From a virus: DNA of 64,000 nucleotides. A model generated the notes under the pieces. It saw nothing but the letters and a program-made list of their open reading frames with translations, ran no database searches and was not told the origin of the DNA. Position 1 is the first letter of the stretch, and every line of letters starts with the position of its first letter. The stretch covers positions 1-64,000 of IMG/VR virus record IMGVR_UViG_3300042695_000382; one strand, written 5' to 3'. Of this stretch, positions 30,204-37,986 are shown piece after piece. The position numbers were made by a program, and so were the translations under genes.

Positions 30204-30655
30204 TGAGATTAGAGCCAAGTGATATTAAAGATATTGGGTTATTAAAGCATTATAGAATCATTAGACGTTGGGCTTGTAGAAATAACAATTTAACGGATGC
30301 AGATTTAGAATTACTAATATACTTTGATTGTTTAGAATTCTTTACAAAACAGGATTATAAAATAGGTACATACGCATATAGTTGGGACAATAAGCGCTGG
30401 AACAATTTATTAAAAGAAGGGTGGATAGTAGTGTGGCGAAATAGAAACCATACAACCCAAAAGTATAATATATATAAAGTTTCATTTAAGTGCAAACAAC
30501 TAATTAGTAAAATGTACCGTATAATGCTGGGTAAAGAAGACTTGCCAACAAGTAAGCACCGTAATGTTATAATGAAAGGTAAAACATATATAGATACGGT
30601 TATGATAACCGCTATAGAGAATGTAAATAACGATAAAACAAGAAATAATGAATAA
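30203..30655 (+). CDS. Winged-helix (MarR-like) protein (150 aa)
   Basis: Helical start LLKHYRIIRRWACRNNNLTD, then ADLELLIYFDCLEFFTKQDY, a probable recognition helix KRWNNLLKEGWIVVWRNRN and wing HTTQKYNIYKVSF. This is a winged-helix DNA-binding layout. It could regulate late genes or act as a small packaging factor. The identification is by pattern only. Confidence 0.6.
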   Translation: MRLEPSDIKDIGLLKHYRIIRRWACRNNNLTDADLELLIYFDCLEFFTKQDYKIGTYAYSWDNKRWNNLLKEGWIVVWRNRNHTTQKYNIYKVSFKCKQLISKMYRIMLGKEDLPTSKHRNVIMKGKTYIDTVMITAIENVNNDKTRNNE

Positions 30656-30905
30656 TACTTACAATCCATCTATGATAGATAACGGTGTAATAAATCCTGC
30701 TTCAGGCGGAGTTACTGCAATTACACCAGGTAATCCAGGTATGATCAATCCAAATCAAATGCAAGAATCTGCAATTAATCCTGGATTGTTTTCAAATATG
30801 GATGCAATTAAGAATTTAAATCCTGGTAGTGTTTATAATCAGGCTCGTCCTGTTATGCCACCAAATGGAGTTCAAACACCTATAACCCCAGCATTGGGAA
30901 TGTAA
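30648..30905 (+). CDS. Proline/asparagine-rich small protein (85 aa)
   Basis: Unrecognised, low complexity: repeats of INP and NPG units (NNTYNPSMIDNGVINPASGG, AITPGNPGMINPNQ). Likely disordered and possibly virion-associated. Overlaps the previous gene by 8 bases. Confidence 0.55.
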   Translation: MNNTYNPSMIDNGVINPASGGVTAITPGNPGMINPNQMQESAINPGLFSNMDAIKNLNPGSVYNQARPVMPPNGVQTPITPALGM

Positions 30906-30915
30906 ATCAATAACT

Positions 30916-31134
30916 ATGAATATAAAAGCAACAAAACATCCAATTACGCCTTTTGACAAAGAGGCTAAAATGTCGGGGGTAGGAGCAAATGCTCTATGGA
31001 ATGGTCCGTTTGATACAACGGGTTATCCAAAAAGTAAAGGAGACAGTGCAGGTAAAAATGGAATCAAATTAAGATTTGATCAGCCATCGTGTTCACCTGC
31101 TCCTATAACACAAAAAGCAAAAGGCAGATTTTAA
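30916..31134 (+). CDS. Small hypothetical protein (72 aa)
   Basis: Unrecognised: ANALWNGPFDTTGYPKSKGD and LRFDQPSCSPAPITQKAKGR. Lacks clear secondary structure; perhaps a packaged small protein. Confidence 0.55.
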   Translation: MNIKATKHPITPFDKEAKMSGVGANALWNGPFDTTGYPKSKGDSAGKNGIKLRFDQPSCSPAPITQKAKGRF

Positions 31135-31162
31135 AAATTAACAACTAAACTAAAAAACAAAA

Positions 31163-31456
31163 ATGGCAAAATTTCTTTCAATTTACGTTACAAATACTGG
31201 CTTAACAGCTGGAGAACGTTTAATCAATGCAGAACAAATTACTACAGTTGCTCAAACTGCAGCTACAACTACTGTTATTACATTAGCACAAGCTGGTACA
31301 TCTTTTGATCAAATTACTTTAACGCATACATCTACAGGTACTACACCATCTGTTAAAGATGCTATCAATGATGCTATCACTGCTGTTCCTGGTGGACAAA
31401 CTGTTGCGGTATCTATGCCAGTAGGTATTGTATGTTCAGCAATCGCATTAGCATAA
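31163..31456 (+). CDS. Small putative structural protein (97 aa)
   Basis: Thr/Ala/Val-rich beta protein (GERLINAEQITTVAQTAATT, SMPVGIVCSAIALA). An A-rich leader of 28 bases precedes it. Such Thr-rich short proteins are often decoration proteins, but no family is recognised. Confidence 0.55.
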   Translation: MAKFLSIYVTNTGLTAGERLINAEQITTVAQTAATTTVITLAQAGTSFDQITLTHTSTGTTPSVKDAINDAITAVPGGQTVAVSMPVGIVCSAIALA

Positions 31457-31473
31457 TCTTAATATAAATAGAT

Positions 31474-31758
31474 ATGGCTACTAAAAAGATTGTAGAGAAA
31501 AAAACAGGGGAAAAGTATGCTTCTAAAGCAGCTATGGCTAAACACGAAAAAAAAGAAGGTAAAGCTGAGCAAATGAAAGAATACGGAAAAGTTAAAAGAA
31601 CTCCAGCAATGCAAGTTAAAAGTGCAAAGCCTGCTCCAAAAGCAAATGCAATGGAAGGTAAAGCAACAATGGCTGCAAAAGCAAAATCACCAGTTATGAT
31701 GAAAAAGTCTGCAGCTATGATGAAAAAAGCTCCAGCACTTAAAATGAAAAAGTGCTAG
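31474..31758 (+). CDS. Histone-H1-like Lys/Ala/Met-rich protein (94 aa)
   Basis: Composition dominated by K, A, P and M: KSAKPAPKANAMEGKATMAA, then MMKKSAAMMKKAPALKMKK in tandem-like units. No globular domain. Probably a DNA-condensing or nucleoid-like protein, packaged or early-acting; composition is the only evidence. Confidence 0.6.
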   Translation: MATKKIVEKKTGEKYASKAAMAKHEKKEGKAEQMKEYGKVKRTPAMQVKSAKPAPKANAMEGKATMAAKAKSPVMMKKSAAMMKKAPALKMKKC

Positions 31759-31759
31759 A

Positions 31760-32074
31760 ATGGCTTTTATAATGAAGGGCGCTCCTTATAATTGTGATAA
31801 TACACCAGTCTATCAAGTAGACATGGATGATAATATATTAGGTATGGCCCAAAATAATGGAACTATCTTAATTAACAAGGACGTATCCCCATTAGAATTA
31901 AAAAAGAATAAAACAATTTCGCACGAGAAAGTACATATTGACCAGATGAAACGAGGGGATCTAGATTACACAGATTCCCATGTTATCTGGAAAGGTAAAA
32001 AGTATTCAAGAGCAACAATGGAAGAAGGTTCCAAAAAACTACCTTGGGAAATAGAAGCTTATAAAAAACAATAA
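31760..32074 (+). CDS. Small protein with HExxH zinc-protease motif (104 aa)
   Basis: ISHEKVHIDQMKRGDLDY places HEKVH at residues 55-59, and PWEIEAY near the C-terminus offers a third ligand glutamate (E-x-E-A-Y). This is the minimal metallopeptidase layout seen in several short phage proteins. It could process virion proteins; no activity is known. Confidence 0.6.
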   Translation: MAFIMKGAPYNCDNTPVYQVDMDDNILGMAQNNGTILINKDVSPLELKKNKTISHEKVHIDQMKRGDLDYTDSHVIWKGKKYSRATMEEGSKKLPWEIEAYKKQ

Positions 32075-32117
32075 ATTTGCGTAATAATAATATTATATAA
32101 CTTTAATTAAATATATT

Positions 32118-32480
32118 ATGAAAAAAGTATTGGTATTATTATTAGGTTTAGTGTTTTTTAACACAAGTGCACAAAAAATGTCTCCCGCTTATTTACAGGG
32201 CCAATGGATTTCTGCAGAAGGCTCTAAAATGATTATTAAAGGGAATAAAAAAAATAATCTAATTATAGAAAAAACTTTAGCTGACGGAGATTCTCTAAAA
32301 GTAGTTAGATATTATATGGATAAAAAAAATCTATATATTGAAACTTTATTAGAACAAAATAACTACGATGCGGTGGCAAAATATATCATTATTGATAATG
32401 ACACAATGGTTGCCGACGTTGTTAGTAAATTTCCGGGACAAGTTATTTATAGAAGAATATTAAACAATAAAACAAATTAA
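32118..32480 (+). CDS. Secreted small protein with signal peptide (120 aa)
   Basis: MKKVLVLLLGLVFFNTSAQ is a classical signal peptide, cut after SAQ. The rest is beta-rich (YLQGQWISAEGSKMIIKGNK...) like small lipocalin or DUF-type periplasmic proteins of Bacteroidota, so transfer from a host is possible. It could act at the envelope, for instance in superinfection exclusion. A GCGTAAT motif precedes it by 33 bases. Confidence 0.6.
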   Translation: MKKVLVLLLGLVFFNTSAQKMSPAYLQGQWISAEGSKMIIKGNKKNNLIIEKTLADGDSLKVVRYYMDKKNLYIETLLEQNNYDAVAKYIIIDNDTMVADVVSKFPGQVIYRRILNNKTN

Positions 32481-32484
32481 CAAA

Positions 32485-32946
32485 ATGGCATATAAGCAAA
32501 AACCAGGTAGAGGAAATAATGCAAAAACTGGGCATGGTCTACCTTCTCCATTTAAACAAATGGAAATTGAAGTTACAAAAAGTTACGAAGTTGGTAAGGA
32601 AAAACTTGCTAAAAATAGAGAAACTGGTAATGTACCGGGAGGAATGACTATTGATCCAGAATCTGGTAAAGCTAATGCAAATTTACCAATGCACAAAGTT
32701 GTTAAATCGGGTTCATTTCTTCGTGAATTAGATTCTGCTGGTAAAATAGTAAGAGAAGTTGCACAAGATACCAGAGGCAATAAAGATTTTTACAAATCGG
32801 TTGAGGATAGAAATGCTGACGTTACTAAACGTCAAACAAGAAACGCGGATTTGTACAATGCTTTTAGTGGAGGGACAAAACCAGAAAATTTATCTGATTA
32901 TCAAAAACAAACACTTGTTAGTTTAGGTAAAGCAGTAAAGAAATAA
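32485..32946 (+). CDS. Hypothetical protein (153 aa)
   Basis: Unrecognised, basic start (YKQKPGRGNNAKTGHGLPSP), then KVVKSGSFLRELDSAGKIVR. Possibly a virion component. It lies 4 bases after the secreted protein gene. Confidence 0.55.
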   Translation: MAYKQKPGRGNNAKTGHGLPSPFKQMEIEVTKSYEVGKEKLAKNRETGNVPGGMTIDPESGKANANLPMHKVVKSGSFLRELDSAGKIVREVAQDTRGNKDFYKSVEDRNADVTKRQTRNADLYNAFSGGTKPENLSDYQKQTLVSLGKAVKK

Positions 32947-32948
32947 GA

Positions 32949-33209
32949 ATGAAAAATCTATCAACAGAAGGTTATAAAAAAAATAGTCCTGATAAAGATA
33001 GACCTTATAATGTAATACCAAGCGGGGACATCACTATGGAAAACGTAGAGTTCCCCGTTTTAGGTATTGACAATTTAGGTAATGAAAAAATAATGAAACC
33101 AGGAGATAAAGAAATTAACTTTCCAGGTAATACAGTATTAGAGTTCCCTATGCTTGGTAACTCATTAAAGAACAAAAGCAAAATATATAACAAAATATTT
33201 AAAAAATAA
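32949..33209 (+). CDS. Hypothetical protein (86 aa)
   Basis: Unrecognised. Contains a repeat-like pair FPVLGIDNLGNEKIM and FPMLGNSLKNKS. Preceded by 2 bases, so part of the same operon. Confidence 0.5.
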   Translation: MKNLSTEGYKKNSPDKDRPYNVIPSGDITMENVEFPVLGIDNLGNEKIMKPGDKEINFPGNTVLEFPMLGNSLKNKSKIYNKIFKK

Positions 33210-33212
33210 ATT

Positions 33213-33527
33213 ATGGGACAATATGGTAATCAACCAGATTTTGGAACAAGAGCAGGTGTAGCATATATTATTGGGGACCCAAGTGATATAGGTAGTGCTA
33301 TTAATTTAGGTTCAGCTGCCTTATATATAGGTACGGGAGGCACTTTAGTTTGCCGTGTTGTTGGTGGAAATGCTAATTATGTGAACGACGCAGATCCACA
33401 AAGTGGATATACTATTTTTTACAATATACCGGCTGGTACTTTTTTCCCAGTAATAGTAGATTGTATTTGGAGTAATGATGGAGGAGAAACTTCTACAACT
33501 TGTGATAATATAGTAGCGCTTTACTAA
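33213..33527 (+). CDS. Small putative structural protein (104 aa)
   Basis: Gly/Ser/Thr/aromatic-rich beta protein (AGVAYIIGDPSDIGSAINLG, GYTIFYNIPAGTFFPVIVDC, IWSNDGGETSTTCDNIVALY), like minor decoration or fibre-knob proteins. Its stop overlaps the next ATG. Confidence 0.55.
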   Translation: MGQYGNQPDFGTRAGVAYIIGDPSDIGSAINLGSAALYIGTGGTLVCRVVGGNANYVNDADPQSGYTIFYNIPAGTFFPVIVDCIWSNDGGETSTTCDNIVALY

Positions 33528-33808
33528 TGAAAATGGGTATAGGTATTGGCTGGCCTAATAGTACAAGTAGTTGGGGAGACATTTATCCATTTATAATAGA
33601 GGATTGTACTGGTATAGTAACAACCGTTTATTCTACTTCTTCTGAATTTTTACCTGGTGCATATGTATTTAATGATCCGGGATTAACAGATCCATTTACA
33701 AATGTGGGAATTTGGAATTTACCAGGATTAATATACTCTATTGGAGGATACGGGGTAGGACCGGTTTCAGGTATAGTAAAAGCTCCATTAGGAGGCTGCC
33801 CAACATAA
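33527..33808 (+). CDS. Small putative structural protein (93 aa)
   Basis: Similar Gly/aromatic-rich composition to the preceding gene (MGIGIGWPNSTSSWGDIYPF, VGIWNLPGLIYSIGGYGVGP), suggesting they act together. No family recognised. Confidence 0.5.
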   Translation: MKMGIGIGWPNSTSSWGDIYPFIIEDCTGIVTTVYSTSSEFLPGAYVFNDPGLTDPFTNVGIWNLPGLIYSIGGYGVGPVSGIVKAPLGGCPT

Positions 33809-33904
33809 TAATAAAATAATATAAAATGACAACAGAAGAAATAGCAAAGCTAAAATACCTTTTAACATTATCATAATAATAATTAACAATTAAATTAAAT
33901 AAAA

Positions 33905-34159
33905 ATGGATGTAGTAAAACAAATTACAGCAGTACAATTAGAAACAATTGTAAATCAACAAAAAGACATTAACGCATTGTTAACAAACATTGGAATATTG
34001 GAATCACAAAAGCATGGATTCTTACACCAATTAGCTGAAGTTAATAAAGCAGTTGAAGATTATAAAAACTTATTACAAGAGGAATATGGCCCTATCAATA
34101 TTAATTTAGAAGATGGAACTTACACTGTAATAGAAGAGAATGCTGAAGAAGCAAAATAA
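33905..34159 (+). CDS. Coiled-coil hypothetical protein (84 aa)
   Basis: One long helix (VKQITAVQLETIVNQQKDIN ... HGFLHQLAEVNKAVEDYKNL) followed by a short beta tail (INLEDGTYTVIEENAEEAK). Start of a tightly overlapped set leading to the terminase. Confidence 0.6.
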   Translation: MDVVKQITAVQLETIVNQQKDINALLTNIGILESQKHGFLHQLAEVNKAVEDYKNLLQEEYGPININLEDGTYTVIEENAEEAK

Positions 34160-34383
34160 TGGACTCGGTTATTAGAAAAATAAGTATAGGTGTAGACTAT
34201 AAAAATGAGGCTATGCACTATTCTGTTGGACAACAAGTATATGGGGGGCACGAAATCTCCTGTATACTTGAAGCATCCGATAAGTCCTATAAAATTTACA
34301 TTAAGAAAGAAGACGAAGTAATGCCCTGGAAGAAGTTTAATTCTAATATGGCTATTGCTATCGAATACGATTTAGAATATTAA
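34159..34383 (+). CDS. Hypothetical protein (74 aa)
   Basis: Unrecognised, beta-rich (RKISIGVDYKNEAMHYSVGQ, KSYKIYIKKEDEVMPWKKFN). One-base overlaps with both neighbours. Confidence 0.6.
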   Translation: MDSVIRKISIGVDYKNEAMHYSVGQQVYGGHEISCILEASDKSYKIYIKKEDEVMPWKKFNSNMAIAIEYDLEY

Positions 34384-34985
34384 TGAAAAGTGTCTTTAGT
34401 TTTATCGTTCGTCCAGTAAATGGAGATCGATACAACAACAAAGTCAAAGTAGGAGACAAAGATCTTATACTAAATACCCAAATAGAAAGTTTTAAATCTG
34501 TTAATAATTTTGCAGAGGTGGTTTCGGTACCATTAGCATATACTACAGATATAAAAGTGGGAGACATTGTTGTGATACATCATAATGTATTTAGAAAGTT
34601 TTATGATATAAGAGGCAAAATAAAAAATAGTAGAGCTTATTTTAAAGATGACCTTTACTTTTGCGATCTTGATCAGATATATTTATATAAAACAGATGCC
34701 GAATGGAAATCATTTGGCGATAGATGTTTTATAAAACCATTAAAGAATATTGACTATTTAAAGCTCGATAAGGAACAAAAGCTTATTGGTATATTAAAAT
34801 ATGGAAATAGCTCTTTAAATAAGCTTAAAATCAATCCTGGTGACTTAGTGGGTTATACTCCTTACGGGGAATATGACTTTATAATAGATGGGGAGCGATT
34901 ATATTGTATGAAATCTAATGATATTGTAATTAAGTATGAATATAAAGGAGACGAAGCTGAATACAACCCAACTTGGGCAAAATAA
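34383..34985 (+). CDS. Possible GroES-like double-domain protein (200 aa)
   Basis: Two halves each carry a GroES-like signature: VVSVPLAYTTDIKVGDIVVI followed by a basic loop, and LKINPGDLVGYTPYGEYDF followed by IDGERLYCMKSNDIVIKYEY. This is the VKxGDxV...IDGExYxxxxxxDI pattern of co-chaperonins. It may be a second co-chaperonin or a domain reused for another role. The pattern is seen; the function is inferred. The end overlaps the GIY-YIG gene by 50 bases. Confidence 0.5.
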   Translation: MKSVFSFIVRPVNGDRYNNKVKVGDKDLILNTQIESFKSVNNFAEVVSVPLAYTTDIKVGDIVVIHHNVFRKFYDIRGKIKNSRAYFKDDLYFCDLDQIYLYKTDAEWKSFGDRCFIKPLKNIDYLKLDKEQKLIGILKYGNSSLNKLKINPGDLVGYTPYGEYDFIIDGERLYCMKSNDIVIKYEYKGDEAEYNPTWAK

Positions 34986-35478
34986 TTGGATTGTTTATAG
35001 ACATATAAGAAACGATAAAAATATGCCGTTTTATATTGGTATAGGTAAAGATATTAGTAGACCATATAATAAAAGAAGTAGATCCAAATTTTGGAAAAGC
35101 ATAATTGGCAAGACAGAGTATACTGTAGAAATTCTTTTTGAAGATTTAACAAAAGAACAAGCAATAGAAAAAGAGGTAGAGTTTATAGAATTATATGGCA
35201 GAATTGATTTAAAAACCGGAACTCTTTGTAATATGACTTGTGGAGGTGAAGGTACTGGAAAACTAAACGACGATTTAGAGTTTATTAGAAGAAAAAAAAT
35301 AACCGCTACTTTAACTGGCAAGAAATTATCTTCAGCATCAAAAATAAAATGTTGCACTGGTCAGAAAAATAGGATGCCTGTTACAATTGATGGAATTGAA
35401 TATCTATCTTTAAGACAAGCGGCATTAGCTTTTGGAGTCCATAAGAATACTATAAAAAAATTATATTATATTAAATAA
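34936..35478 (+). CDS. GIY-YIG homing endonuclease (180 aa)
   Basis: VYRHIRNDKNMPFYIGIGKD is the GIY-YIG core (VYRH...YIGIG), then an arginine (SRPYNKRSRSKFW) and glutamate helix (AIEKEVEFIELYGR). The C-terminus TIDGIEYLSLRQAALAFGVHKNTI is a NUMOD-type DNA-recognition helix. The first residues, MNIKETKLN, resemble the start of the next gene, MDIKETKNN, with different codons. This marks insertion at the start of that gene. Confidence 0.88.
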   Translation: MNIKETKLNTTQLGQNNWIVYRHIRNDKNMPFYIGIGKDISRPYNKRSRSKFWKSIIGKTEYTVEILFEDLTKEQAIEKEVEFIELYGRIDLKTGTLCNMTCGGEGTGKLNDDLEFIRRKKITATLTGKKLSSASKIKCCTGQKNRMPVTIDGIEYLSLRQAALAFGVHKNTIKKLYYIK

Positions 35479-35479
35479 A

Positions 35480-35761
35480 ATGGATATTAAAGAAACAAAA
35501 AATAATATCATAAAAGCTGGGCACAAAGCAGTATTGGAGTTAATCAAAGTAGCTGAAGAAGCTATCTTAGATAATGGCGAAGACGATTTAGCGGCAGACA
35601 AATTAAAGAATGCGGCTGCAACTAAAAAGCTCGCAATATTCGATGCATTTGAAATACTTACAAGAATCGAACTCGAAGAAAGAATATTAAACGACGAGGA
35701 AACAGCAAAAGATACTGCACAAAAAGTATTTAAAGGTTTTGCAGAAGGGAGATCTAAATAA
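35480..35761 (+). CDS. Small protein before terminase; small-terminase candidate (93 aa)
   Basis: Helical protein (NIIKAGHKAVLELIKVAEEA, KLKNAAATKKLAIFDAFEIL). Its place directly before the large terminase with a one-base overlap, its length and its all-helix nature fit a small terminase subunit or a linked packaging factor, without direct sequence proof. Confidence 0.55.
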   Translation: MDIKETKNNIIKAGHKAVLELIKVAEEAILDNGEDDLAADKLKNAAATKKLAIFDAFEILTRIELEERILNDEETAKDTAQKVFKGFAEGRSK

Positions 35762-37983
35762 TGTACGAACAAAATTTATTTAGAGTTGTACCCAATTACG
35801 TTAAGCAAAGCGTTATAAAGCAAAACAATCGTAATAAAAAATGGGCATATGGATATAATAAAGACCATGATATGGTTGTTATTAGTAAAACTGGAAAGAT
35901 TGGTGAGATATATGAAATCCAAAATTTAAAGATAGCCTTACCTGAAGTAGAAAAAGTATATTCTAGATCTAATAAAAAAGAAGAACAGTATTGGGAAAAA
36001 ATAGAATACCCAAAAGAGTTAGATAAAATAAAGAATGTATTTGATTGGAATAAATATCCAGATCATTTTAAAGAGCAGTGGTACGATTATGTAGATGCTG
36101 AATTTAAATATAGAGATGAAGGTGTATACTTTAATAACAATGGAATACCAACCTATATAACCGGCACACATTATATGTACTTGCAATGGAGCAAGATAGA
36201 CGTAGGTGCGCCAGATTTTAGGGAATCAAATAGATTGTTCTTCATATTTTGGGAAGCTTGTAAAGCGGATACAAGATGTTATGGAATGTGTTATTTAAAG
36301 AATAGACGTTCCGGATTTTCATTTATGTCTTCTGCAGAATTAGTAAACCAAGCAACTATATCAAGCGACTCAAGATTTGGTATATTATCAAAATCTGGAC
36401 AGGATGCTAAAACAATGTTTACAGATAAAGTTGTTCCAATCTCTATTAACTATCCTTTCTTTTTCAAACCAATACAAGACGGTATGGACCGTCCTAAAAC
36501 AGAATTAGCATATAGAGTTCCGGCTTCTAAATTTACAAGAAGAAAATTAGATGCAAACGAAACTGCTATAGAATTAGAAGGATTAGATACTACAATTGAC
36601 TGGAAGAACACCGGAGACAACTCTTATGATGGGGAGAAATTAAAGTTACTCGTACATGATGAAAGTGGTAAATGGTTAAAGCCGGATAATATATTAAACA
36701 ACTGGCGTGTTACAAAAACGTGTCTTCGATTAGGTAGTAGAATTATTGGTAAGTGTATGATGGGATCAACATCAAACGCTTTAGATAAAGGAGGAGATAA
36801 TTTTAAAAAATTATATTATGATTCCGACGTTACGAAAAGAAACCGCAACGGACAGACTAGCTCAGGATTATATAGTTTGTTCATACCTATGGAATGGTCC
36901 TACGAGGGATTCATTGATACTTATGGCTTACCTGTCTTCGATACTCCAAAAACCCCGATAAAAGGTGTTGATGGAAATTGGATTGAATATGGTGTTATCG
37001 AACACTGGCAGAATGAAGTAGATGGTTTAAAAAGCGATCAAGATGGTTTAAATGAATATTACCGTCAGTTCCCAAGGACAGAACAACATGCATTTAGAGA
37101 TGAAGCAAAGCAATCTTTGTTTAATCTTACTAAAATATACGAACAAATAGATTACAATGACGACCTTAGAAACTCAAGTGTTTTAACGCGAGGTAGTTTT
37201 CAATGGGAAAATGGAATACAAGATTCACAAGTAATTTTTTATCCAAATAAAGATGGAAGATTTTTAATTTCTTGGATACCACCTAAACATCTTCAAAACC
37301 GTGTAATTATAAGGAATGGGCTTAAATACCCAGGCAATGAACACTGTGGCGCATTTGGTTGTGATAGTTATGATATATCAGGAACAGTAGACGCAAGCAG
37401 AGGATCTAACGGAGCGCTTCATGGATTAACAAAGTTTACCATGGAAGATGTTCCTCCTAATCATTTCTTTTTAGAATATATTGCAAGACCTCAAACAGCT
37501 GAGATGTTTTTTGAAGATGTTCTTATGGCTTTGGTGTTTTACGGAATGCCTATATTAGCAGAGAATAATAAGCCAAGACTTTTATATTATTTAAAAAGAA
37601 GAGGTTATAGAGGGTTTTCAATAAATAGACCGGATAAAGTTTGGAATAAATTATCACCAGCTGAAAAAGAAATAGGTGGAATACCAAACTCCTCACAAGA
37701 TATAATGCAAGCTCACGCTTCGGCTATTGAGACATACATAGAAAATAATGTTGGTTATAATAATGAACAATATGGTAGTATGTATTTTCAAAAAACATTG
37801 GAAGATTGGGCAAGATTTAACATAAACAATAGAACAAAACATGATGCTTCTATTAGTTCGGGGTTAGCAATAATGGCTTGTAATAAACATTTATATGTTC
37901 CTACTACACCTTATGAAAGACCTAAGTTTGGATTAGGATTTAAAAAATATAACAATAATGGAGACTCCTCCGAAATAATATAA
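35761..37983 (+). CDS. Terminase large subunit
   Basis: 740 residues. ATPase: Walker-A-like KNRRSGFSF near residues 180-188 and Walker B KLLVHDESGKW near 294-304, then SRIIGKCMMGSTSNA as coupling segment. Nuclease half: GTVDASRGSNGALHG near 540, and later AENNKPRLLYYLKRRGYRG and KHDASISSGLAIMACNK. It packages DNA into the procapsid at the portal encoded next. The length is that of large Bacteroidota phage terminases. Confidence 0.9.
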   Translation: MYEQNLFRVVPNYVKQSVIKQNNRNKKWAYGYNKDHDMVVISKTGKIGEIYEIQNLKIALPEVEKVYSRSNKKEEQYWEKIEYPKELDKIKNVFDWNKYPDHFKEQWYDYVDAEFKYRDEGVYFNNNGIPTYITGTHYMYLQWSKIDVGAPDFRESNRLFFIFWEACKADTRCYGMCYLKNRRSGFSFMSSAELVNQATISSDSRFGILSKSGQDAKTMFTDKVVPISINYPFFFKPIQDGMDRPKTELAYRVPASKFTRRKLDANETAIELEGLDTTIDWKNTGDNSYDGEKLKLLVHDESGKWLKPDNILNNWRVTKTCLRLGSRIIGKCMMGSTSNALDKGGDNFKKLYYDSDVTKRNRNGQTSSGLYSLFIPMEWSYEGFIDTYGLPVFDTPKTPIKGVDGNWIEYGVIEHWQNEVDGLKSDQDGLNEYYRQFPRTEQHAFRDEAKQSLFNLTKIYEQIDYNDDLRNSSVLTRGSFQWENGIQDSQVIFYPNKDGRFLISWIPPKHLQNRVIIRNGLKYPGNEHCGAFGCDSYDISGTVDASRGSNGALHGLTKFTMEDVPPNHFFLEYIARPQTAEMFFEDVLMALVFYGMPILAENNKPRLLYYLKRRGYRGFSINRPDKVWNKLSPAEKEIGGIPNSSQDIMQAHASAIETYIENNVGYNNEQYGSMYFQKTLEDWARFNINNRTKHDASISSGLAIMACNKHLYVPTTPYERPKFGLGFKKYNNNGDSSEII

Positions 37984-37986
37984 TAA

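Noticed and set aside
33826-33876. Frame of 16 residues before the coiled-coil gene
   Set aside because: It fills a small gap but cannot be distinguished from chance.
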